5,971 bases of DNA from an uncultured Planctomycetaceae bacterium. Its GTDB lineage: Bacteria; Planctomycetota; Planctomycetia; Pirellulales; Pirellulaceae. Both the position numbers and the translations under genes were made by a program. Of the stretch, positions 1 to 5,906 are shown piece after piece. Each line of letters begins with the position of its first letter. Position 1 is the stretch's first letter. Below the pieces are notes generated by a model. It was not told where the DNA came from. It saw only the letters and a program-made list of their open reading frames with translations, and did not search any database. The stretch lies in NCBI GenBank assembly GCA_903927685.1, contig CAIYOB010000303.1:1-5971 (forward strand), given 5' to 3'.

Positions 1-426
1 TGCCCGCGACGCTCGCTCCGGTCGTGCTGCCGGGGTTGGCCAGCGACACCGTGTAGTCTTCCCCGCCTTCGACGAAGCTATCGTCTACGGCCGCCAGGCT
101 GATCGTCAGGGACGCCATCGCGGTGCCGCCCGCGCCGCCGGTGTACGTCAGCACGCCCGTGTCGCTGTTGAAGCTCAGCGTCCCCGGTCCCGCGTATCCG
201 CTCGCCGCGCTGCCGACCGCCGCTGCGAAATCCAGATAGTCCGCGCCTGACGTGCCCCCATCTGCCAGCGACAAGACGATCGAAGCCGTTTCGCCTTCCT
301 GGAGGACGCCGGACAGCGAAACCGTGTACTCGGCCGCTCCCGGCCCGGACTCCGTCACGCTTGTGTCGCCGGTCAATGACCAGGCGGCCGTGTCGTTGTC
401 CGTAATCGTCGTCGTCACGCTGCCAC
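1..426 (-). repeat. 426-bp Calx-beta coding repeat, copy B (downstream copy)
   Basis: This copy aligns to 427-852 without gaps at a period of 426 bp (142 codons). For example GTGTAGTCTTCC occurs at 51 and at 477. By eye the match is above 90 percent over the first 270 bases and lower over the remainder, where the WSLTGDTSVTESGPG segment is encoded. The array may continue past the left edge. Confidence 0.85.
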
Positions 427-1336
427 CGCCCGCGACGCCCGCTCCGGTCGTGCTGCCGGGGTTGGTCAGCGACACCGTGTAGTCTTCCGCGCCTTCCGCC
501 AGGCTGTCGTCTACGGCCGCCAGACTGATCGTCAGGGGCGCCATCGCGGTGCCGCCCGCGCCGCCGGTGTACGTCAGCACGCCCGTATCGCTGTTGAAGC
601 TGAGCGTCCCCGGTCCCGCGTATCCGCCCGCCGCGCTGCTGACCGCCGCTGCGAAATCCAGATAGTCGGCGCCCGACGTGCCCCCATCTGCCAGCGACAA
701 GTCGATCGAAGCCGTTTCGCCTTCCTGGAGGACTCCAGCCAGCGAGACCGTATAGTCGGCCGATCCCGGCCCCGACTCCGTCATGCTCGTGTCGCCGGCC
801 AACGACCAGGTGGCCGTGTCGCTGTCCGCGATCGTCGTCGTCACGCTGCTGAGTCCGTTATCCGGTACAGACAACACGATGGTGAAGTCTTCGGGACCCT
901 CAACCAGATTGTCATCGGCCGCGTCCAGGCTGAACGCCAGCGGCGCCATCGTCGTGCCCCCGGTTCCGCCCGTGTACGTCAGCACTCCGGTGCCGGAGTC
1001 AAACGCCAGTGTCCCCGGCCCAGAGTACGCGGTGACGGCGTCTTTAAGGGCCGTTACCAAGTCTCCGTGATCCTGGTCGTCTGCGCCCCCGTTCGTCAGC
1101 GAAACATCGACGGCGGTGCTCTGGCCCTCCGCCACGAGCCCGGTCATCGTGATCTGGTATGCAGCGGTGGTGCCCTCGCTGACCGCGGCAGCGCCGCTGA
1201 TCGAGAACTCGCCATCCAACACTCGGCGGGCTTCCAGGTTCGTAATGCCCAGGGTCGGGAGAGTCGGCACGCGTTTCCCGCGGCGACGAGAGCGCGATCT
1301 GCGCCAAGAGGGAAACAGGTCCAGAAGCCAACGCAT
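1..1336 (-). CDS. Large exported Calx-beta-repeat protein with LEPR-XLL-type N-terminus (partial, C-terminus beyond left edge)
   Basis: An uninterrupted minus-strand frame gives 445 codons before leaving the window. The N-terminus (MRWLLDLFPSWRR, then a run of Arg/Ser) leads to NLEARRVLDG at residues 33-42, a variant of the LEPR-XLL motif that opens many giant planctomycete surface proteins. After it come Calx-beta-like units with the family's signatures: an E..EY.VSL strand, a GGTSGADY-type loop, a VDDS..EG.EDYTVSL acidic strand, and an ITDND end that would bind calcium in true Calx-beta domains. The first unit (about residues 43-160) is divergent; the following ones are 142 residues long and nearly identical. 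The start at 1336 is preferred because GGAGAGG lies 6 bases upstream, and the only earlier in-frame ATG (1396) coincides with the predicted transcription start. An adhesin or matrix role is inferred from the architecture; no catalytic domain is visible in the part present. Confidence 0.85.
   Translation of the reverse strand, partial: MRWLLDLFPSWRRSRSRRRGKRVPTLPTLGITNLEARRVLDGEFSISGAAAVSEGTTAAYQITMTGLVAEGQSTAVDVSLTNGGADDQDHGDLVTALKDAVTAYSGPGTLAFDSGTGVLTYTGGTGGTTMAPLAFSLDAADDNLVEGPEDFTIVLSVPDNGLSSVTTTIADSDTATWSLAGDTSMTESGPGSADYTVSLAGVLQEGETASIDLSLADGGTSGADYLDFAAAVSSAAGGYAGPGTLSFNSDTGVLTYTGGAGGTAMAPLTISLAAVDDSLAEGAEDYTVSLTNPGSTTGAGVAGGGSVTTTITDNDTAAWSLTGDTSVTESGPGAAEYTVSLSGVLQEGETASIVLSLADGGTSGADYLDFAAAVGSAASGYAGPGTLSFNSDTGVLTYTGGAGGTAMASLTISLAAVDDSFVEGGEDYTVSLANPGSTTGASVAG
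427..852 (-). repeat. 426-bp Calx-beta coding repeat, copy A
   Basis: This is the partner of 1-426 with the same phase and length. The unit boundary is arbitrary; it was set from the 426-bp offset. A third, divergent unit follows toward the N-terminus at about 853-1210. It shares TMAPL, GVLTYTGG and DD..VEG.ED motifs but is 21 bp shorter before the matching E-D-Y/F-T strand. Confidence 0.85.
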
Positions 1337-1342
1337 GGGTAA

Positions 1343-1349
1343 CCTCTCC
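1343..1349 (-). promoter_or_regulatory. Ribosome binding site deciding the start at 1336
   Basis: GGAGAGG on the minus strand lies 6 bases before the ATG at 1336-1334. The alternative in-frame ATG at 1396 has no comparable purine-rich site. Confidence 0.7.
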
Positions 1350-1402
1350 ACTGAGTTCTCGCGGTCGTCGGAATTGCCGCGATGACGAGCAGCCATCGTA
1401 AT

Positions 1403-1432
1403 ATTATCCGTAGCGCCGGCAAAATGTGTCAA
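1403..1432 (-). promoter_or_regulatory. Near-consensus sigma-70-type promoter for the Calx-beta gene
   Basis: On the minus strand a perfect TTGACA (-35, at 1427-1432) is followed after 18 bases by GATAAT (-10, at 1403-1408), five of six matches to TATAAT. Transcription would begin near 1396, giving a 5' leader of about 60 bases before the ATG at 1336. The -10 region is a clearly AT-rich patch in GC-rich surroundings. The match is seen directly; promoter activity is inferred. Confidence 0.65.
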
Positions 1433-1898
1433 CAAACTTGCTGTACTCGGCAGAATCGGCGGAATCGGAAGCCTCGCTCGCAACGCCGAATGCTCCGAAA
1501 CCACACGGACGCCGGGATCGCTCCCGTTACGACGATTAATCCTCTTGAAACGGACTTAGGCATCGGAACGATTATCTCGGGAACGCAAACGGAGATGCAG
1601 CAAACCGACTTCGCAGAACGAATAGATCCTAGGCGTTGTCCGCAGTTCGGCGATTGCCGCGGCGGGGTCCGCCGGAAAGTTAGTGCCGTTTTCAATTCCC
1701 AGGTTCCACGCCAGGGTGGCTGCGGCTGACCCCGGCAACCCATGCGCGACCTCGATATTCGCCTGGCGACGCTGCCGCGAGGACGGAAGCCGACAAATGA
1801 CAAGCCGATCTTCAAGTGCAGTGCGATACGAATCAGCGGCGAGTTGCCGGTCGGACCGGCGGGGCGTGCCGGCGTTCCCGATTCCGCGGCGGCGTGAA
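1433..1898. other. Intergenic stretch with no convincing gene
   Basis: Several frames are open for 100 or more codons on both strands, but none has a recognisable domain, a good ribosome binding site or protein-like composition; the products are rich in Arg, Ser and Cys. The left part (about 1433-1620) is less GC-rich than the rest. A weak promoter-like pair on the plus strand, TTGAAA at 1545-1550 and GATTAT at 1570-1575, has a 19-base spacer and could serve the gene at 1899, but I would not rely on it. No RNA gene is recognised. Confidence 0.5.
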
Positions 1899-2561
1899 AT
1901 GAAAAGCCGGTTGAGTTGGTTTCGAATCTGCGGCGGCCTGTGTGGATTATTGCTCATGGTCACCGCCGGCTTTGCCGCGGACGAATTGGGCACCAGCCGG
2001 TTGCGGTTCACGCCTGGCGCCGTTCCCGCGGACACCTCGCGGCCTGACGCCCAGCCGGTGCCCAGCGAGCCGGAACGCATCGTATCGCCGGTTCCCGAGA
2101 AGCCTCCCCAGGTCGCTGCCGACGCAGGGCCCTATCGGATTGAGCCGATCTGCAAGTTGAAAGCCGACATCGCTCAGCCGGTGATTGCCGCGAGGGCGGA
2201 TCTGCATCCTGACAAGCGGAACTACGCCGCCGCGGTCTTCGCCGGCCGGCCGTTGATCGATGCCCGCGGGACCAGCAGCTGGGCCCCGTTGTCCTATGCG
2301 CCGCTAGGGCCGGCCGCGACAATCTGCCATCCACCGGCCTACTTTGCCGAGCCGGGCTTGGATCGCTACGGGGATTCCCGGTTGCTGCAGCCGGTTTGGT
2401 CGGGGACGCACTTCTACGGCACCGTGATCGCACTGCCCGGCCTGTGGATGGTCCGCCGCCCCTGGAATCATGTCTGCCGCGACCCGCGGACCGATCCCGC
2501 CGGGTCCGATGCTACGGCCCAGTTCTTCCGGCCGCCGCCCGCAGCCCTGCCGACGCCGTAA
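1899..2561 (+). CDS. Small secreted protein of unknown function, probably a planctomycete-specific family
   Basis: The product has 220 residues. It begins with a clear signal peptide: basic MKSR, a hydrophobic core CGGLCGLLLMVTAGFA, and likely cleavage after an Ala near residues 25-27. A Pro-rich low-complexity linker (about 40-75) follows. The conserved-looking part is residues 78-195: YRIEPICKLKADI, then ICHPPAYFAEPGLDRYGD, then QPVWSGTHFYGTVIALP and a Trp/Arg-rich segment with another Cys (193). I recall similar CH.P.YFE...LERYG and QP..SG..F.GD...LP blocks in uncharacterised exported planctomycete proteins; that recall is not a search result. The frame is open back to 1683, but the signal peptide sets the start at 1899; the ribosome binding site there is poor. 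It lies 63 bases upstream of nagB on the same strand, so cotranscription is possible. The function is unknown. Confidence 0.75.
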   Translation: MKSRLSWFRICGGLCGLLLMVTAGFAADELGTSRLRFTPGAVPADTSRPDAQPVPSEPERIVSPVPEKPPQVAADAGPYRIEPICKLKADIAQPVIAARADLHPDKRNYAAAVFAGRPLIDARGTSSWAPLSYAPLGPAATICHPPAYFAEPGLDRYGDSRLLQPVWSGTHFYGTVIALPGLWMVRRPWNHVCRDPRTDPAGSDATAQFFRPPPAALPTP

Positions 2562-2610
2562 AGCGGGCGAGACAATTCCGAACCACTTCTCACGCGCCAC
2601 TTGACGAACG

Positions 2611-2616
2611 AAAGGA
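2611..2616 (+). promoter_or_regulatory. Ribosome binding site deciding the nagB start
   Basis: AAAGGA ends 8 bases before the ATG at 2625. The frame is open upstream to a TTG at 2601, but that codon has no such site in front of it and the family does not need the extra residues. Confidence 0.65.
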
Positions 2617-2624
2617 CCGCCACG

Positions 2625-3407
2625 ATGGAAGTCGATATCTCCAAAACCTACGAAGAACTGAGCCGCAAGGCCGCCGCCGTGATCGCGGACGTGTTGAACG
2701 CCAAGCCCAATGCCGTGCTGGGCTTGGCCACCGGATCCAGCCCCTTGGGACTGTATCGGGAGTTGATCCGCATGCACCGTGACGAGGGCCTGAACTTCTC
2801 CCAAGTCACGACGTTCAACCTGGACGAGTACGTCGGCTTGCCCGGCACCCACGAGCAGTCGTACCACTATTTCATGCACGAAAACCTGTTCCAGCACGTG
2901 AACATCCCCCGCGAGAACATCCACATCCCCTCAGGGACGACCCGCAACTACCGGGCGTTTTGCGAGTGGTACGAGAGCCGCATTAAGAGTTGCGGCGGGA
3001 TCGACGTGCAAGTTCTGGGGATCGGCTCGGATGGTCACATCGCGTTCAACGAACCGACGTCTTCGCTCACCAGCCGCACGCGTCTGAAGACCCTGGCCCG
3101 GCAGACCATCGAGGACAACGCACGGTTCTTCGACCGGATCGAGGACGTCCCGACCTATGCCATCACCATGGGCGTGGGCACAATTCTCGAAGCGCGGAAG
3201 TTGGTGCTGGTCGCCAACGGCAAGAACAAGGCCGACGCGGTCGCCAAGATGGTCGAGGGCCCGGTCACCAGCATGATCACCGCCAGCGCCCTGCAGATGC
3301 ACTCCGATGCCAAAGTCTTTCTGGACGAAGCGGCCGCCGCCCAACTGCAGATGCGCGAGTACTACGAGTGGGTCCAAGCCAAGAAGCCGGGGGCCCCGGC
3401 GATTTGA
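2625..3407 (+). CDS. nagB: Glucosamine-6-phosphate deaminase
   Basis: NagB converts glucosamine 6-phosphate to fructose 6-phosphate and ammonia in the cytoplasm, the last step that brings amino sugars into glycolysis. The protein has 260 residues against 266 in E. coli and aligns along its whole length with an offset of five. The phosphate-binding loop TGSSPLGLY is at 36-44, NLDEYVGL at 65-72, and GIGSDGHIAFNEP at 132-144. The catalytic residues known from E. coli are all present: D67, D136, H138 and E143 (D72, D141, H143, E148). The SSLTSRTRLKTL segment keeps S146, R153 and K155, which match allosteric GlcNAc-6-phosphate-site residues, so allosteric activation is possible. One small change is GIGSDGH where E. 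coli has GIGNDGH. No nagA or sugar transporter is adjacent in the window. The gene may be expressed together with the secreted-protein gene just upstream. Confidence 0.95.
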   Translation: MEVDISKTYEELSRKAAAVIADVLNAKPNAVLGLATGSSPLGLYRELIRMHRDEGLNFSQVTTFNLDEYVGLPGTHEQSYHYFMHENLFQHVNIPRENIHIPSGTTRNYRAFCEWYESRIKSCGGIDVQVLGIGSDGHIAFNEPTSSLTSRTRLKTLARQTIEDNARFFDRIEDVPTYAITMGVGTILEARKLVLVANGKNKADAVAKMVEGPVTSMITASALQMHSDAKVFLDEAAAAQLQMREYYEWVQAKKPGAPAI

Positions 3408-3458
3408 GTTGCGGGCGGTTCATCACCAGTGCGCCGCCAAGGCTAAGTATTGGGGTGC

Positions 3459-3506
3459 CTGGGGTCGAGCGCAGCGAGCCCCCAGTGGCAAAGCCTGGGG
3501 GCTCGC
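3459..3506. repeat. GC-rich inverted repeat with two alternative hairpins, downstream of nagB
   Basis: GCGAGCCCCCAG (3474-3485) and CTGGGGGCTCGC (3495-3506) form a perfect 12-bp stem with a 9-base loop. The same left arm can instead pair with CTGGGGTCG at 3459-3467, with a two-base bulge, so the two hairpins exclude each other. The element starts about 50 bases after the nagB stop. It could act as a terminator, but no T-run follows on the plus strand, so it is not a standard intrinsic terminator. Its arrangement resembles short dispersed intergenic repeats; I cannot test copy number here. Confidence 0.7.
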
Positions 3507-3549
3507 CTCACGTACCTCGCGGCTCGCCCCCACCCCCCCCAACCCCAAT

Positions 3550-3578
3550 CGACTCGTGATCGACACGACTCGTGATCG
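3550..3578 (+). repeat. Pair of 13-bp direct repeats
   Basis: CGACTCGTGATCG occurs at 3550-3562 and again at 3566-3578, a spacing of 16 bases. It lies just after a C-rich run (about 3525-3546). It may be part of the larger intergenic repeat or a local duplication; no protein-binding role is known to me. Confidence 0.6.
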
Positions 3579-3669
3579 GCCGTCTTGTGCTCCGCGGGAC
3601 GCCCGCTATCCTTATCCGCAGGACGGCCGTTGAAGGTGTCCAGCGCCTCCCGCGTCTTTCTCCGCTTGT

Positions 3670-3774
3670 GTGCGTGGTGGATTCGTCACGAAAACACCAG
3701 CGGTGTTGTGGTTGGCGGCGATTGCCGTTTGTTGCCTGGCGCCGAAGCCTCACCGCCCGTCAGCCGATGACTGA
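3670..3774 (+). pseudogene. Possible signal-peptide remnant of an exported protein
   Basis: A plus-strand frame starting at GTG 3670 reads a short basic leader, then TKTPAVLWLAAIAVCCLAP, a typical signal-peptide core. It stops at TGA 3772-3774 after a few polar residues (KPHRPSADD). The stop overlaps, in another frame, the first codons of the C-terminal fragment that starts at 3767. The simplest reading is that the two pieces belonged to one exported protein and were brought together by an internal deletion that changed the frame. No good ribosome binding site precedes the GTG, and the piece is short, so this is tentative. Confidence 0.35.
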
Positions 3775-4096
3775 GACCACAGCACTCGAAATCTCCGCCG
3801 CCCTCGAGGGTGCGGTGGCCGAGACGTTCGCCTCGCTCGAAACGCTCCGAGATCCTGCCAACGGAGACTCCGAACTCCGGAAGACCCTGCACGACTGTGA
3901 AGCGTTGGCTTGGCTGGGCCGCTACTATGCGTCGAAGATCCGCGGAGCCTGTGCGCTGGCCCTGTTTGACGGAAACGGCGACAGACTTGAGCACGACGCC
4001 GCTCTGCGCCACCTCCGCGACGCCTGGAACCACTGGAAGCGTTACGCCGCCGTTCGAGATGCCCACTATGTCCCGGCCCTCTACAACCGCGTGGGG
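3767..4096 (+). pseudogene. C-terminal helical-domain remnant of a large exported (carbohydrate-active?) protein
   Basis: The frame beginning at ATG 3767 encodes about 110 residues of well-composed, helix-rich protein: LRKTLHDCEALAWLGRYYA, then RGACALALFDGNGDRLEHDA, then LRHLRDAWNHWKRYAAVRD and HYVPALYNRVG. I associate this pattern (a helix with LG.YYA.KI.GA.ELA, then a HL..A..HWK.YA.V..A.Y.P.L.NRVGYVD block) with the C-terminal ends of large exported planctomycete proteins, some annotated as glycoside hydrolases; this is recall, not a search. The homology-like text stops at NRVG (4094-4096), where YVD would be expected. From there the open frame runs on antisense through the minus-strand remnant. 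The N-terminal bulk of the protein is missing. It could still be translated as a small protein, but there is no good ribosome binding site. Confidence 0.6.
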
Positions 4097-4545
4097 GTTG
4101 AGGTTCACGTAAATGCCGCGATTCTTGAACTCGGCGACGAGGTAATCGAGCCGGTCGAGGGTGTCGGGACTGAGCTGGCGGTGTCGGTCCGCGACTTATC
4201 GAACAGCACACTCCACCCGGAGTCCATGTCGTGGAAGCGCACGCAGTTGACGCCCATCCGCGCGAGCTGGTCGGCGAGGGCGACGGCGTCGGACTTTTCC
4301 GGGAAGCACGCGGGGCCGCAGATGTTGACGCCCCAGATGCGAAAACGCGCGCCGTCGGGTTTCACCAAGTGTCCGTTCGCGGCGCGGATGAAGCCGTCCC
4401 TGCCGGCCGGCGCGTCAAGATGGCAACTCAGGTCCGCGGCGGTTTGCGCGTGGCCGGACCAGTCCATCGGGAAGGGAACCCGGTCCGGCGCAGCGGCGAC
4501 GAGGGCCGGACACGGGGCGATCAGGACGGCGAAACAGGCATTCAT
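4097..4545 (-). pseudogene. N-terminal remnant of a secreted glycoside-hydrolase-like protein, frameshifted and truncated
   Basis: From ATG 4545 (GGAG nine bases upstream) the product starts with a signal peptide (MNACFAVLIAPCPALVAAA). Residues 25-123 follow: FPMDWSG, DGFIRAANGHLVKPDG, FRIWGVNICGPACFPEK, ARMGVNCVRFHDMDSGW, FDKSRTDT. This is the beginning of a TIM-barrel, cellulase-like glycoside hydrolase, where the RIWGVN strand and the G.NCVR.H strand are the first barrel strands. At about 4177 the frame breaks. One missing base moves the homology-like text into the next frame, which reads QLSPDTLDRLDYLVAEFKN and RGIYVNLN. It then stops making sense at 4097, where the plus-strand remnant begins. 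The catalytic part of the barrel, most of the protein, is absent, so it cannot be an active enzyme. Family assignment beyond a cellulase-like barrel is uncertain. Confidence 0.7.
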
Positions 4546-4627
4546 GGCAGTGGTCTCCGGAGGCCAGCGCAACGACGACGATCTAGGGTCAGGCTCAGGC
4601 TACCGAGGCGGGTGCCGAACTGCGATC

Positions 4628-4663
4628 CCCAGGCCCAATCCCAGGCCCATTCCCGGTCCTGCC
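4628..4663. repeat. Short 12-bp tandem repeat in the intergenic region
   Basis: CCCAGGCCCAAT (4628-4639) is followed directly by CCCAGGCCCATT (4640-4651), then a decayed third unit CCCGGTCCTGCC. The array lies between the toroid gene stop and the glycoside-hydrolase remnant. It looks like replication-slippage sequence; I see no hairpin terminator in it. Confidence 0.55.
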
Positions 4664-4750
4664 CCCCCAGGCCCGACTGCAGGGGCCCACATGAGGCGGC
4701 GAGGGCGCCTTCCCACATTCGCGTGGACCAGCGGCGAGTGCGCCGTCGCC

Positions 4751-5836
4751 TCAGCGGATCTCCCCACACGCGTGCAGGGCCATGACGACATAGGCGGTTC
4801 CCGCGTAGGTGGTTAGCACGTCGTTGGTTTTCGGCGACCGCGTGTACCAGTAACCGCTTTGGCGCTGGTGCGTCTTGATCCAGTCGACGGCCCGGCGGAT
4901 TGCCGGATCGTCGGCGGGCACGCCGCCCGCGACGCGCAGCACGTACACCACCAGGCCCGTCCCGTAGCCGTCGCCGTTGGTCACGTCCTGCGGCGTCTGG
5001 TCGATCCGCTTCCACGGAGCCAGCGAGGCCATCGCCCAACCGCCGTCCGGCCGCTGGAGCGCCCGTAAGTCCGCGACCGTCGCCTGCCGCTCCGGCTCCG
5101 TCAGGATGCCGCCCGCACAGTGGTCTGCCCACAGCAGCATCAGCCGTTGGTGGGTATGCTGCGGCGGATGGGCGCTCAGATAAGCCCGCAGCTTCTCCAG
5201 TCCGGTCTGAGCTGTCGGCGTCTGCGCGTATCCCTCCGGCGCCAGGCCGACGCCGATCGCCGCCATCGTCACCCCATAGTGGTCGTCCGTCGCCGATGGC
5301 GGCTCGTTCGTCTTCAGCCAGTGCCAGCCGCCGTCCGCCCGCTGCAGCTTCCACATCAAATCGAGCGACTGACGCGTTATCGGCTGCAGCCTGCCGGTCG
5401 TGATCGCGTCATGTTGCGCCAGGACCGCCGCCGTCAGCAGGGCCTCCGTGATCCGCCGCTCGACCTTTCCGTCCACCGGCTTCTCCCCGTTCGCGTCCGG
5501 CGACCACGGTTCCTTCAACAGGCCCGCCGCCCACTCTTCCGTTGCCGTCCGCCGTTCGGCATGCTTCACCCCCGGCGCCGGCAACCACGGCCGGGCCGGC
5601 AGGTAGGCATAGGTCGCGTGGCAATTCAGGCATTTGGTTCCCTCATCCGCGTTGGCCCGGACGTCCAGGTACTCGGCGGCTTTCGCGGCCGACCATTGCT
5701 CCAGCAGCGGTTCGACCGTTAAGTCGACGCGGGGTTTCTTCGGCGGCTCAGCGTTCTGCGATTCTCCCTCCACAAGGGAAGCCAATCCCGCCACCATCGC
5801 CAGCCATCCAATCATCTTGCATACTGCCTGTCGCAT
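4751..5836 (-). CDS. Secreted alpha/alpha-toroid (prenyltransferase/squalene-cyclase-like) protein with a CxxCH haem-c motif
   Basis: The product has 361 residues from ATG 5836. The N-terminus is a signal peptide (MRQAVCKMIGWLAMVAGLAS, ending near residue 24). CLNCH at 69-73 is a c-type haem attachment motif, followed by ATYAYLPARPWLP. The C-terminal two thirds carry toroid repeats of the squalene-hopene cyclase/prenyltransferase type: LQRADGGWHWL (164-174), LQRPDGGWAMASL (260-272) and THQRQSGYWY (322-331), with GDGYGTGLVVYVL between the last two. No DxDD-type cyclase acid motif is seen, so terpene cyclisation is unlikely; this is a structural relative. A periplasmic role with bound haem is inferred. 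Frame-open ATGs at 5899 and 5869 lack a good ribosome binding site, while AAAGGAG lies 6 bases before 5836. I know of exported planctomycete proteins that pair a CxxCH with such repeats, but their function is undescribed to my knowledge. Confidence 0.8.
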   Translation of the reverse strand: MRQAVCKMIGWLAMVAGLASLVEGESQNAEPPKKPRVDLTVEPLLEQWSAAKAAEYLDVRANADEGTKCLNCHATYAYLPARPWLPAPGVKHAERRTATEEWAAGLLKEPWSPDANGEKPVDGKVERRITEALLTAAVLAQHDAITTGRLQPITRQSLDLMWKLQRADGGWHWLKTNEPPSATDDHYGVTMAAIGVGLAPEGYAQTPTAQTGLEKLRAYLSAHPPQHTHQRLMLLWADHCAGGILTEPERQATVADLRALQRPDGGWAMASLAPWKRIDQTPQDVTNGDGYGTGLVVYVLRVAGGVPADDPAIRRAVDWIKTHQRQSGYWYTRSPKTNDVLTTYAGTAYVVMALHACGEIR

Positions 5837-5842
5837 CACCGT

Positions 5843-5849
5843 CTCCTTT
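5843..5849 (-). promoter_or_regulatory. Strong ribosome binding site deciding the start at 5836
   Basis: AAAGGAG on the minus strand lies 6 bases before ATG 5836. It is the best Shine-Dalgarno match in the window and rules out the upstream ATGs at 5869 and 5899, which would place the signal peptide behind an unneeded polar extension. Confidence 0.75.
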
Positions 5850-5906
5850 GGAATCAGCTGCAGTTTCATGTCACGGACTCGTTCAGGATGTGGCAGCAAG
5901 TGAAGG

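Noticed and set aside
1144..1422. Minus-strand reading frames overlapping the start of the Calx-beta gene
   Set aside because: They are shifted frames of the same GC-rich DNA. The frame starting at 1336 carries the LEPR-XLL-type motif and the repeats.
1683..1898. N-terminal extension of the secreted protein back to 1683
   Set aside because: The 72 extra residues are Arg/Ser-rich and would bury the signal peptide that begins at 1899.
1556..2080. 174-codon minus-strand gene between the two divergent genes
   Set aside because: It overlaps the signal peptide of the 1899 gene, has no ribosome binding site or recognised domain, and only a short internal part looks protein-like.
2601..2624. TTG start for nagB at 2601
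   Set aside because: No ribosome binding site precedes it, while AAAGGA precedes ATG 2625 and the family length fits the later start.
2304..2924. 206-codon minus-strand frame antisense to the secreted-protein gene and nagB
   Set aside because: It overlaps nagB, whose catalytic motifs are unmistakable, and shows no domain of its own.
3474..3506. Standard intrinsic terminator of nagB
   Set aside because: The stem is strong, but no T-run follows on the plus strand, so I call it a repeat with possible termination effect only.
4600..4700. Hairpin terminator after the toroid gene
   Set aside because: The region is C/G-rich with a 12-bp tandem repeat, but I find no clean stem with a T-run on the minus strand.
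3572..4816. A single 414-codon plus-strand gene
   Set aside because: Only 3767-4096 reads like natural protein. Before it the frame is low-quality text, and after it the frame is antisense to a recognisable glycoside-hydrolase remnant.
4542..5354. 270-codon minus-strand frame inside the toroid gene
   Set aside because: The text is Gly/Arg/Ala-rich and comes from the wrong frame of a gene with clear motifs in the other frame.
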